Source of the DNA: DAOTTI01 sp034437795
GTDB taxonomy: Bacteria; Chloroflexota; UBA11872; UBA12225
Direction of reading: 5' to 3'
Assembly (NCBI GenBank): GCA_034437795.1
Contig: DAOTTI010000071.1
Span: 1-35,699, forward strand
DNA: 35,699 nt
The position numbers and the translations under genes were made by a program. The notes under the pieces were generated by a model. It did not search any database. It was not told the DNA's origin and saw nothing but the letters and a program-made list of their open reading frames with translations. How positions within the stretch are numbered: the stretch's first letter is position 1; each line of letters begins with the position of its first letter. Below, piece by piece: positions 22,848 to 30,625 of the stretch.

Positions 22848-24215
22848 ATGCGCGCTGGACCTCAGACCCGTCGCACCCTGCTGACCACTGGGAGCGGGGC
22901 CGCCGCCCTGCTGGCCGCCTGCGCCCCCGGCAGCGGGTCATCCACCCGGCCGGCCACCGGCGCCGGCTGCAAGGGCACCATCGAGGTGTGGGCCTACGGC
23001 ATCGGCGGCGAGACGATGCGGCAGCTCATCGCCGACTTCACCGCCAAGCACCCCAACTGCACCATCGCCGCCATCGACCAGGCGGACGACGCGCAGGGCA
23101 CGGTGCAGGCGAAGCTGACGACGGCGCAGGTGGGCGGCGCGCCCCCCGCGCTGACCGGCCTCTCGCCCTCCAGGCTCCGCACCTGGACCGACGCTGGCCT
23201 GATCACCGACGTGGATGACCTGTTCAAGCGCGACAAGCTCAGCGGCAACGACTTTCCGCCCGCGCTGTGGAAGGCGATGAACTATGGCGGGAAGGTCCGC
23301 GCGCTGCCGTTCCGCGCCAACCCCGACTTCGTCATGCACTGGCTCAAGGACCACTTCCGCGAGGTCGGGCTCGATCCCGAGAAGGGGCCGCAGACGATCG
23401 CCGACGTGGACCGGATGATCCCCATGCTGACGCGTGATCGGGGCGGCACCCTGGAACGGGTGGGAATGCAGCCCTGGGACTTCTACGGCACCGGCGGGAA
23501 TACCATCAACGCCTGGACGCGCGCCTTCGGTGGGTCATTCTACGACGAGCAGAAGGACGAGCTAACCTTCACCCACCCTCGCATCCTGCGGGCAGTGGAG
23601 TGGTACGTCGAGTGGGCGCGCCGGATCGGCGCCGACCGCGTCAAGGCGCTGGAGACCGAGTTCAACGCGTCCAACACCGGCTCGCACTTCTTCGTCTCGC
23701 GCAAGTGGAGCATGCACCCGCTGACGCCGGTGACGCTGCAGACGATCAAGCGGGTCGATCCGAGCCTGGCGACGCCGGAGAAGATCGGCGCCGGCCCCTT
23801 CCCGTTCGAGCCGCCGGGCAAGCTGGGGGCGGTCACCATCGGCGGCTGGGGCATCGCCGCTGTGGCGGGGAGCAACCTGCGCGACGACGCCTGGGCGTTC
23901 ATGAAGTACTGCGGCGCCAGCGAAGACGGCACGCTGATCATCGCCCGCACCAACGGGCTGCCCGGCTGGCTCAAGTCGCCGGGCCTGGCCGAGATCGCCA
24001 AGGACCCGATGCAGAAGCCCTACGTGGAGGCCATCCAGCGCGCCGAGTTCGCCCAGTATGGATACTACGTGCCGACGTCGCCAAGCTTCGCGCCCCTGGA
24101 CGAGGCCATCGCCGGCAGACGCACGGCGCGCGATGCCCTGGAGGCGATGCAGCGCGAGGCGGCGACACTCTACGACGAGTACAAGAAGCGCTTCCCGACC
24201 AAGAGGACAGGCTAG
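22848..24215 (+). CDS. ABC transporter solute-binding lipoprotein (family 1), Tat-exported
   Basis: A 455-residue extracellular binding protein. TRRTLLTTGSGAAALL has twin arginines at 8-9 and the lipobox LAAC with Cys25; a short Ser/Thr/Pro linker follows. The mature domain starts GTIEVWAYGIGGETMRQLI and carries QVGGAPPALTGL and WDFYGTGGNTINAW, features of carbohydrate-binding family 1. The start follows GGGAGG by eight bases. A purine-rich spacer of 67 bases separates it from the next Gfo/Idh gene, which is probably co-transcribed. The 50-bp element shared with the AraC promoter lies upstream, suggesting control by that regulator. No permease genes follow. The ligand is likely the substrate of the surrounding dehydrogenases, but this is inference. 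Confidence 0.9.
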   Translation: MRAGPQTRRTLLTTGSGAAALLAACAPGSGSSTRPATGAGCKGTIEVWAYGIGGETMRQLIADFTAKHPNCTIAAIDQADDAQGTVQAKLTTAQVGGAPPALTGLSPSRLRTWTDAGLITDVDDLFKRDKLSGNDFPPALWKAMNYGGKVRALPFRANPDFVMHWLKDHFREVGLDPEKGPQTIADVDRMIPMLTRDRGGTLERVGMQPWDFYGTGGNTINAWTRAFGGSFYDEQKDELTFTHPRILRAVEWYVEWARRIGADRVKALETEFNASNTGSHFFVSRKWSMHPLTPVTLQTIKRVDPSLATPEKIGAGPFPFEPPGKLGAVTIGGWGIAAVAGSNLRDDAWAFMKYCGASEDGTLIIARTNGLPGWLKSPGLAEIAKDPMQKPYVEAIQRAEFAQYGYYVPTSPSFAPLDEAIAGRRTARDALEAMQREAATLYDEYKKRFPTKRTG

Positions 24216-24282
24216 GGAAAACGAAAGAAGAAGGAAGAAAGAACAAGGAAAAGGCAAGAAGGGGAAGAGGAGGGGAGATGGT
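24216..24282 (+). other. Purine-rich intercistronic tract
   Basis: Except for three C and a few T at its 3' end, the plus strand consists of A and G here (AAAGAAGAAGGAAGAAAG is typical). This is markedly A-rich for this genome. It ends in GGAGGGGAG, the ribosome site of the following gene. No stem-loop is present. Confidence 0.75.
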
Positions 24283-25437
24283 ATGAGCGGACGGTATCGG
24301 GTGGGCATTATCGGCTGCGGCGGGATCAGCAACGCGCACCTGCGCGCCTACCGCGCCATCCCGGCGGTGGAGGTCGTAGCAGGCGCGGACATCTCGGAGG
24401 CGGTGCGCCAGGACCGGCAGTCGCGTACCGATGGCCTCGGCATCCCGCGCATGTACGCCAGCGCCCAGGAGCTGCTGGAGCGGGAGCGGCCGGACATCGT
24501 CTCCATCTGCACCTGGCCCACGCTGCGCCCGGAGCTGACCGAACTGGCCTGCGCCGCCGGGGTCAAGGCCATCCTGGCGGAGAAGCCAATGGCAGTGGAC
24601 CTGGCCGGCTGCGACCGGATGCTCGCCGCCGCCGAGCGGTCGGGCACAGTGCTGATCGTGGGACACCAGCGCCGCTTCCATCACCGCTACGTCAAGGCGC
24701 GGGAGCTGATCGACTCGGGGGCCATCGGCCACGTGATGCAGATCACCGGCTACGGCAGCGTCGACCTGCTCAGCAGTGCCACCCACACCGTGGACCTGAT
24801 CCGCTTCCTGCTGCACGACGCCCCCGCCGAGTGGGTAATCGGCCAGATCGACCGGCGCCCCCAGGAACGCCGGAACGCGCCCACGGGGTTCCAGCAGTGG
24901 GAGGAGACGCAGACGCGCTACGGCCACCACATCGAGACGGGGGCCTTCGCCATGATCCAGTTCGCGGGCGGCGTCCGCGCCACGGTCGAGAGCGGGATCA
25001 TCCAGCGTGCGGGCAAGGGAGGCTGGCCGATGACGGTCTATGGCACCGAGGGCATGATCGAGATCGGCCCCGACCGGCCGGCGGAGGGCGAGCCTTTCTT
25101 ACGGGCGCGGGTGAAGGGGCAGGCCGACTGGCTCTACCCGCGGGTGGAACCGAACAACGCCTTCCAGGCGGAGATAGAGGCCCTCATCGACGTGCTGGAG
25201 CGTGGTGGCACGGCGTCAGGGGCGCGCACTGAGGGGGCCGAGGGAGCGCTCCCAACGAGCGCCTGGCGCGACCCTGACGCCGTGGGCCAGCACCCGCTGA
25301 ACGGCCGGTCGGCGCGGGCGGTGCACGAGATCCTGATGGCCATCTTCGAATCGTCGCGCCAGCGCGCGCGCATCGACCTGCCGCTGACGGTCACTGAGCA
25401 CCCGCTAGAGGCGATGATCGCCGCCGGTGAGGTCTAG
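24283..25437 (+). CDS. Gfo/Idh/MocA-family oxidoreductase
   Basis: A 384-residue NAD(P)-dependent sugar oxidoreductase. The nucleotide motif is RVGIIGCGGISNAHLRAY (6-23); EKPMAVD (100-106) holds the catalytic lysine and the segment SSATHTVDLIRFLL (165-178) has the likely active-site His168. GGGVLLD-type sequence seen in many members is replaced here by GYGSVDLLSSATH, marking a different subgroup from the one at 20054. The ATG at 24283 follows GGAGGGGAG by five bases. It is downstream of the binding protein and should act on the imported compound or its first product. Its stop codon is three bases from a REP-like copy. Confidence 0.9.
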   Translation: MSGRYRVGIIGCGGISNAHLRAYRAIPAVEVVAGADISEAVRQDRQSRTDGLGIPRMYASAQELLERERPDIVSICTWPTLRPELTELACAAGVKAILAEKPMAVDLAGCDRMLAAAERSGTVLIVGHQRRFHHRYVKARELIDSGAIGHVMQITGYGSVDLLSSATHTVDLIRFLLHDAPAEWVIGQIDRRPQERRNAPTGFQQWEETQTRYGHHIETGAFAMIQFAGGVRATVESGIIQRAGKGGWPMTVYGTEGMIEIGPDRPAEGEPFLRARVKGQADWLYPRVEPNNAFQAEIEALIDVLERGGTASGARTEGAEGALPTSAWRDPDAVGQHPLNGRSARAVHEILMAIFESSRQRARIDLPLTVTEHPLEAMIAAGEV

Positions 25438-25440
25438 CCT

Positions 25441-25580
25441 GTCGCATTCACGGCCAGCGACGAGACCCCTCTCCCTGTGGGAGAGCGGGGGCCCGCGCAG
25501 CGGGCGGCGGTGAGGGCTCCACTTCTGAATGAACCACGCCAGCACGCTGCGCCGCCTTGAACCTTGAGCCTGGCGCCTGG
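25441..25580 (+). repeat. REP-like family A copy plus short heptamer array
   Basis: ATTCACGGCCAGCGACGAG, CCCCTCTCCCTGTGGGAGAG, GCCCGCGCAGCGGGC and GGTGAGGGCTCC, ending CTGAATGAA, form a nearly complete family A unit with ATTCA/TGAAT ends. At 25556-25570 CCTTGAACCTTGAG is a GGTTCAA-type array in inverted orientation. The unit fills the space between two convergent genes. Confidence 0.8.
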
Positions 25581-25590
25581 AGTTCGCCCC

Positions 25591-26559
25591 CTACAGGCCG
25601 GCAGCGATGAACTCCTCCAAGATGCCGGCCGGCAGCGGCGTCGAGACGGCGGCGACGTTCTGCTCCAGCTCGGCGACGTTCTGGCTCCCCAGCGGGTTGC
25701 CATGGATGCGCGTCTCGCGCAGGCAGAAGTGCAGGGCGATGGCCAGCAGGCTCACGCCCCGCTCGATCGCCCACTGGCGCATGCGCCTGGCACGCTCAAT
25801 GTCCGCCTCGTTGCGGAAGCGCCCCCTGCGCGCTGCCTCATCCACGTCGGCGCCGGTCAGGATCCCCCGCATGATGGCAAAGCCATTGAGCACCCCCACG
25901 TCCTGCTGCGCCGCCGCCTCCAGCAGCCCGCCCGGGGCCGCGGCGCTCTGGTGCAGCAGATTGTAGTCGCCAAACGTGAGCAGCACGTCCACCGCGCCCG
26001 TGGCCAGGGCCTGCCGGTGAAAATCGTGCGGGCGCATCCCAAACCCCACGTTGCGCACCAGCCCCTGCCCCTTGAGCCGGAGCAGGCCGTCCAGCGCGCC
26101 GTCCTTCGCCAGCACCGGCGCTATGTCCGCAGGATCATGCACCAGCACGGCGTCGAAGTAGCCGATCCCCAGCAACTGGAGCTGCTCCTCCACGTCGCGC
26201 ATGGCGTCATCGGCCGACGGCGCCAGCGGGCGCTGCAGTTCCGACCGGACCCCGTGCAGGCACAGCCGGCCGGAGACGATGTAGCGCTCGCGGGGAATGC
26301 CCTGGAGGCCCAGCGCCAGCTTGCGCAGGGAATCGCCATAGCAGCGGGCGCAGTCGAAGTGATTGACGCCGAGCTCAATCGCGCGATGGATGAGCTTGAC
26401 CGCCTCATCGTCGGCCACGGGGCCGAAGTAGTTGCCGAACCCCTGCGTGCCGAAGGGGATCACGGGAATAGAGAGATTGCTCTTCCCCCACCGCCGGCGC
26501 GGCACGCTCCCCGCGGTGCCGCCGGTCGCGGCGTACGCTGGTGTCCTGGTCACGGTCAC
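25591..26559 (-). CDS. Aldo/keto reductase-family protein lacking the usual lysine
   Basis: A 322-residue TIM-barrel oxidoreductase of the type that includes L-fucose and D-galactose dehydrogenases. Visible parts are IPFGTQGFGNYFGPVADDEA (34-53), NHFDCARCYGDS with D69 and Y74 of the catalytic tetrad, and VLVHDPADI with H141. The third tetrad residue, a lysine normally found in a ISTKVGR-like strand, is missing: here the strand reads YIVSGRLCL, as if TKV had been lost. Activity as a classical reductase is therefore doubtful. It starts with GTG at 26559 after AAAGGG. It lies 125 bases downstream of a binding-protein gene on the same strand and probably belongs to that operon. Confidence 0.85.
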   Translation of the reverse strand: MTVTRTPAYAATGGTAGSVPRRRWGKSNLSIPVIPFGTQGFGNYFGPVADDEAVKLIHRAIELGVNHFDCARCYGDSLRKLALGLQGIPRERYIVSGRLCLHGVRSELQRPLAPSADDAMRDVEEQLQLLGIGYFDAVLVHDPADIAPVLAKDGALDGLLRLKGQGLVRNVGFGMRPHDFHRQALATGAVDVLLTFGDYNLLHQSAAAPGGLLEAAAQQDVGVLNGFAIMRGILTGADVDEAARRGRFRNEADIERARRMRQWAIERGVSLLAIALHFCLRETRIHGNPLGSQNVAELEQNVAAVSTPLPAGILEEFIAAGL

Positions 26560-26684
26560 GTCGTTCGTCCCTTTCCAGTCCTCTGGTCACACGCGTTCCA
26601 GTCTGCTGATCAGGCGCTCAGGTCGCGCCGGCCAATCTTACCGCCACCGACCGCCAGCTACCGCCACCACAGATCGCTACCTCG

Positions 26685-28037
26685 CTACTGTGAGAGCAGG
26701 GTATTTACCAGCGTCTCAGCCTCGGCCAGCGCCGCCTGCGGCGAGGTCTCGTTACGCACGGCACGGGCGAGAATGGGCGGCACCTGGTCCTCAATCTCCA
26801 CGTAGCGAGGATGCAGCTGCATGAAGCCGGCGGACGGCAGGTTCTTCTCCCAGACCTTGAGGTGCCGGTGCACCAGCAGTGTGCTCTTTTGATACTCCTC
26901 CGAGTTCAACACCTTCTTATTGGCCGGGAGCTGGCCCGCCTTCGACCACTCGAAGGTGTGCTCCGTCAGCCAGCGCACGAAGTCGAAGGCGGCCGCCCGC
27001 TTGTGGTCGTCCACTCGCTGCGGCTTGGGCAGGGCGATCTGGTGGCTCTGCGCCCACCAGGATGGCCTGGATGGGTCCTTCTGCGGACAGAAGGTAACAC
27101 GCAGGTCGGCGGCGGCAGGGTTGTCCGGCTGCGCCAGCCGGTTCAGGTTCCAGGGGCCGTTGACCATGCTCGCCAGCTTGCGCTGCTCGAAAGCGTCCAG
27201 CAACCCCAGGCCCTGCGGCAGCGGGAGCTTGGCCCGGCGCCAGATGTCGGCCATCAGCGAGAGGGCCGCGTTGCCATCGGCGTTGTTGAAGCCAGCCCTC
27301 TTGCCATCGGCCGAGAACAGGTCCGCCGCAGAACCGGATTGCTTCGCCGCCTGGCGCACGAACCCCTGGAACTGCCAGAGCAGCCCGCCACCGCTGTTGT
27401 TGACAAAGGCGCCGAACCGCTCCCCCTGCGTGAGCTGGCTTGCCCAGTTGAGCCAATCCTGCCAGGTCACGGGCGGCCTGCTCGGGTCGACACCGCCGTC
27501 ACGGACGGCGCCCTCATGGTAGAAGCACTGGTAGCCGTGGATGTCGAACGGAATGGCGTAGCGCTTGCCCTTGTACTCGCTGGCCTTCCAGACCACAGGG
27601 TCGAAGTCCTCGGCGCGCAGGCCGACCTGCTGTAGCTCGCGAGGGAGCAGGTCCAGCAGCGCGTCCTTCTCCACAAAGCCGGCAATGTAGGTCTGCCGGA
27701 TGGTGATCACGTCCGGCGGGCTGCCGGCGACGACTGAGGCGATGAATTTCTGCAGGAACTCGGGCACGCCCTGGATGTCATCAATCTTCACCAGGGGCGT
27801 CTCCCGCTGGTACTGCTCGGTGAGGGCGTGCATCCGCGAGCCGTCCGCGCCGCCGAGAATGGTCCAGTACAGCAGCGAGGCCGGCTGCGTCACCCTGGCC
27901 GGCGCGGTCGTGTCGCCGGAGCGAGCACCGGCGCAGGCCGCCGCCACTACACCGGCCAGCGCCGCCGCGTAGCCTGCCACCTGGCGGCGGCTCCAACCCT
28001 CTCGCTTGCGTGCGCTCGGTGAATGCAGGAGTGCCAT
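26685..28037 (-). CDS. ABC transporter solute-binding lipoprotein (family 1), Tat-exported
   Basis: A 450-residue extracellular binding protein. EGWSRRQVAGYAAALAGV has twin arginines at 17-18 and a lipobox AAAC with Cys35. The mature part begins LLYWTILGGADGSRMHAL, with AGSPPDVITIRQTYIAGF and an aromatic cluster FDIHGYQCFYHEGA that could contact a sugar. The ATG is seven bases after AAAGGAG. It is divergent from an AraC gene and followed by the aldo/keto reductase. An inverted repeat (28062-28083) lies 25 bases upstream, in the divergent promoter space. The family is clear; the ligand is not. Confidence 0.9.
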   Translation of the reverse strand: MALLHSPSARKREGWSRRQVAGYAAALAGVVAAACAGARSGDTTAPARVTQPASLLYWTILGGADGSRMHALTEQYQRETPLVKIDDIQGVPEFLQKFIASVVAGSPPDVITIRQTYIAGFVEKDALLDLLPRELQQVGLRAEDFDPVVWKASEYKGKRYAIPFDIHGYQCFYHEGAVRDGGVDPSRPPVTWQDWLNWASQLTQGERFGAFVNNSGGGLLWQFQGFVRQAAKQSGSAADLFSADGKRAGFNNADGNAALSLMADIWRRAKLPLPQGLGLLDAFEQRKLASMVNGPWNLNRLAQPDNPAAADLRVTFCPQKDPSRPSWWAQSHQIALPKPQRVDDHKRAAAFDFVRWLTEHTFEWSKAGQLPANKKVLNSEEYQKSTLLVHRHLKVWEKNLPSAGFMQLHPRYVEIEDQVPPILARAVRNETSPQAALAEAETLVNTLLSQ

Positions 28038-28061
28038 GCGTCTACTCCTTTCGCAGGATTG

Positions 28062-28083
28062 ACCGTGACAAGCGTTCCACGGT
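28062..28083. promoter_or_regulatory. Inverted repeat in the divergent AraC/binding-protein promoter region
   Basis: ACCGTG and CACGGT are separated by ten bases, 25-46 bases upstream of the binding-protein start. The spacing of about one and a half helical turns suits a dimeric regulator. It is short and could be chance. Confidence 0.4.
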
Positions 28084-28279
28084 ATGACTGACCCTTGCAG
28101 TAGCTAGCACTAACTACTCAGCCTCCGTGGGCACAGGCTGCGATGCGCCTGTCCCGACCGGGAAGGGCAGCCTGAGGAGATACCCCTTGCGTACATGCTG
28201 CCGCCGGCCAGACGCGATTACAATGACATACCGGCCGAGCACATGGATTTTCGGCTGAAAGGGCCATGAGGGCGTGGCG

Positions 28280-29245
28280 ATGCCTCGCACCACGACCGCA
28301 GGCCAGCGGCCCTACTACAAGCAGGTGGCGCTGCACGTGCCATCCGACCTCGAGCACGGCTTCCCCTATCGCCTGCTGCGGGTCGGGCGCGAGCAGTACA
28401 CCGCTCGCTACCCGCTTTTCCGGAACCGCCTGATGGACGTGCACCACCTGGTGTACGTCGAGCGGGGCAGGGGCTGGCTGAAGATGGGCACCTACCGTGG
28501 CCCCCTGGTACCCGGTTCGATGGCGGCCCTGTGCGCCGGCACGCGGAACGACATGGGGCCGGACCCAGAGGATCCGATGGAGATCACCTGGCTGGTGCTG
28601 ACAGGAGATGGCTTCCCCCGCCTGGTGGCCAGCGCCGGCCTGGTCCCCACGCGACCGTGCGCCGTGATCGGCGCCGCCCCTGAACCACGGGCCATCTTCC
28701 GCGAGCTGCGCCAGGGGCAGCCGGGCTACATCTGGCGGGCACAGGCCCTCTTCTGGGCGCTGCTGGCGCGCATCGCCGCCGCCACCGGCAGCGCCACCAT
28801 GGGCCAGCCGCCGGCCGCGGCGGACCGGCCGGTGGTGCCGGTCGACGCCCCCGGGCGGCCAATCGGCCCGCCGCCGACGGTCACCGGCGCCGAAGCCCTT
28901 GCCTGCGACGATCCAGCGATCGCGCGGGCCATCGAGCTGGCGCGGGTCCACCTCCGGGAGCCCGATCTCCGGCTTCACCACCTGTCGCGGGCCGCGTCTC
29001 TCGGGCGATCGCAGTTCATCCAGCGGTTCCGGCGCGCGACCGGAGCCTCGCCGCGCCGGTACCTGGAGCGTCTGCGGATGGAGGAGGCGCGGCGCATGCT
29101 GGAGCTGGAGCACGCGCTCCCCATCGCACGCGTGGCGCAGTTGGCCGGCTTCGATGATCCGTTGTACTTTAGCCGGCGCTTCCGCGCGATGCACGGCGTC
29201 TCGCCGTCCGCCTACCGCACCGTGGCGCACGGCGGGCGGCCGTAG
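28280..29245 (+). CDS. AraC-family transcriptional regulator
   Basis: A 321-residue regulator with an N-terminal cupin-like sensor (RLMDVHHLVYVERGRGWLKM and LVPGSMAALCAGTRNDMG) and a C-terminal AraC domain with two helix-turn-helix units: LRLHHLSRAASLGRSQFIQR and LPIARVAQLAGFDDPLYFSR, closing with RFRAMHGVSPSAYR. The two parts are joined by a Pro/Ala-rich linker at about 185-215. The ATG at 28280 is seven bases from GAGGG; GTG at 28274 is too close to it. It is divergent from the binding-protein gene at 26685-28037, which it probably controls in response to a sugar. The sensor half is too diverged to name the ligand. Confidence 0.92.
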   Translation: MPRTTTAGQRPYYKQVALHVPSDLEHGFPYRLLRVGREQYTARYPLFRNRLMDVHHLVYVERGRGWLKMGTYRGPLVPGSMAALCAGTRNDMGPDPEDPMEITWLVLTGDGFPRLVASAGLVPTRPCAVIGAAPEPRAIFRELRQGQPGYIWRAQALFWALLARIAAATGSATMGQPPAAADRPVVPVDAPGRPIGPPPTVTGAEALACDDPAIARAIELARVHLREPDLRLHHLSRAASLGRSQFIQRFRRATGASPRRYLERLRMEEARRMLELEHALPIARVAQLAGFDDPLYFSRRFRAMHGVSPSAYRTVAHGGRP

Positions 29246-29261
29246 CGTTAGCCGGGAGTAT

Positions 29262-29357
29262 TCATGGCCGGCGATGCGTCCCCTCTCCCTCTGGAGAGCG
29301 AGGGCTCGCGCAGCGGGCGGCGGTGAGGACCCCGCTCGTGAATAATGCAGGTTAGCC
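29262..29357 (+). repeat. REP-like family A copy
   Basis: ATTCATGGCCGGCGATG, CCCTCTCCCTCTGGAGAGCG, GCGCAGCGGGCGGCGGTG and CTCGTGAATAATGCAGGTTAG. It begins 16 bases after the AraC stop codon. The ends ATTCATG and CGTGAAT are inverted. Confidence 0.8.
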
Positions 29358-29436
29358 CTGTTCCCAGACGCACCCCGCCGCACGCCAGCTAGGCGCCACA
29401 CCTGCGCCCCATGCGATAATCCCGGCTCAAGACCAG

Positions 29437-30318
29437 ATGAACGACGCGAGCTCACCACAGTACGCCCGCGCTGGGGATCTCGACGCGGCGGGGACCCTGG
29501 CGGCGCGGGCGCCCCAACTGCGCGCCTTCGACCTCACGGGCCGGGTCGCGCTCGTCACCGGCGCCAGCCGAGGCATCGGCCGCGCCATTGCCGTCGGGCT
29601 GGCGCAGGCGGGGGCGCAGGTCGTCCTCGTCTCACGCGACCAGGCGGCGCTGGACGCGGTGGCCGGCGAGATCACGGCCGCTACCGCCGACCACGAGCGC
29701 GCGCTGGCCGTGGCCGCCGACGTGTCGCGCCTGGACGAGAACCAGCGTATGGTGGACGCGGCCGTGCGGCGCTTCGGCGGGCTGGACGTGTTCGTCCCCG
29801 TCGCCGGCGTCAACCGGCGCAAGCGCCTGCTGGAGATGGAGCCGGAGGACTACGACTTCATCACCGGCACCAACCTGCGCGGCCTGTACTTCGGCTGCCA
29901 GGCAGCGGTCAAGGCCATGCTGCCGCGGGGCGAGCGGCCGAACGGCAAGCTGATCACCATCGGCTCGCTGACCAGCCTGCAGGGCGTCGCCCCCGGCCTC
30001 AGCGTCTACGCCGCCACCAAGGGCGCTGTGGCGCAGCTCACCAAGCAGCTTGCCGTCGAACTGGCACCGGAGCGTATCCAGGCCAACTGTATCGCCCCCG
30101 GGTTCATCCTGACCGATCTGACGCGCGCCTTCTGGGGGACGGAGCCCCGCCGCTCCTGGGTGCTCGGGCGCGTGCCTACCGGCCGCTTCGGCGAGCCCGA
30201 CGACCTGGTGGGAGCGGCCATCTTCCTGGCCTCCGCAGCGTCGGACTACGTCACAGGGCAGGTGCTGGCCGTCGACGGCGGCTTCCTGGCCGGCTCCGAC
30301 TGGGCCGCACCGCGATGA
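29437..30318 (+). CDS. Short-chain dehydrogenase/reductase (SDR)
   Basis: A 293-residue classical SDR that reduces or oxidises a keto or hydroxyl group with NAD(P). The glycine motif TGASRGIG is at 41-48, catalytic S177 lies in TIGSLTSLQG, and YAATK gives Y191 and K195. PVAGVN replaces the usual NNAG. The C-terminus VLAVDGGFLAGSDW is typical. The first 30 residues, MNDASSPQYARAGDLDAAGT and following, are an extra N-terminal segment. The start is ATG at 29437; only a weak ribosome site and a GATAAT-like -10 precede it. It lies downstream of an AraC gene and a family A repeat, and is followed by a cluster of repeats. Sugar or sugar-acid substrates are likely from context only. Confidence 0.9.
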   Translation: MNDASSPQYARAGDLDAAGTLAARAPQLRAFDLTGRVALVTGASRGIGRAIAVGLAQAGAQVVLVSRDQAALDAVAGEITAATADHERALAVAADVSRLDENQRMVDAAVRRFGGLDVFVPVAGVNRRKRLLEMEPEDYDFITGTNLRGLYFGCQAAVKAMLPRGERPNGKLITIGSLTSLQGVAPGLSVYAATKGAVAQLTKQLAVELAPERIQANCIAPGFILTDLTRAFWGTEPRRSWVLGRVPTGRFGEPDDLVGAAIFLASAASDYVTGQVLAVDGGFLAGSDWAAPR

Positions 30319-30324
30319 CCCACC

Positions 30325-30620
30325 ACCGGCGATCACTTCCCTCTCCCTCTGGGAGAGCGGGAGCCCGCGCAGCGGGCGGCGGCGAGGGCTCCTTCACGGC
30401 CGGCGACCAGTCCCCTTTGGGAGAGAGCCAGGCTATGGGCTGCGCCCGTGAATAAGCCGCGCAAGCGGCCGTTCGCCCGGACCACTCATCGTCGGCAACC
30501 AGTCCCCTCTCCCTTTGGGTGAAGGTGAGGGCTCCTTTTTCACGGCCGGCGACCAGTCCCCTCTCCCAAGGAGACGGAACTCCTCTAGGGAGCAGGACCT
30601 TCTCGCTGGCCGTGAAGAAC
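30325..30620 (+). repeat. Cluster of REP-like family A copies
   Basis: At least three partial or complete units follow one another: CCCTCTCCCTCTGGGAGAGC with GCCCGCGCAGCGGGC at about 30339-30383, then TCACGGCCGGCGACCAGTCC at about 30394 and 30540, with CCCTCTCCCTTTGGGTGAAG at about 30505. They fill the space between two convergent genes: the first lies seven bases after the SDR stop codon, the last six bases from the stop of the 608-residue protein. Confidence 0.75.
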
Positions 30621-30625
30621 CCAGG

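Noticed and set aside
28118..29458. Minus-strand 446-codon frame over the second AraC gene
   Set aside because: Antisense to clear helix-turn-helix motifs and running through a family A repeat.
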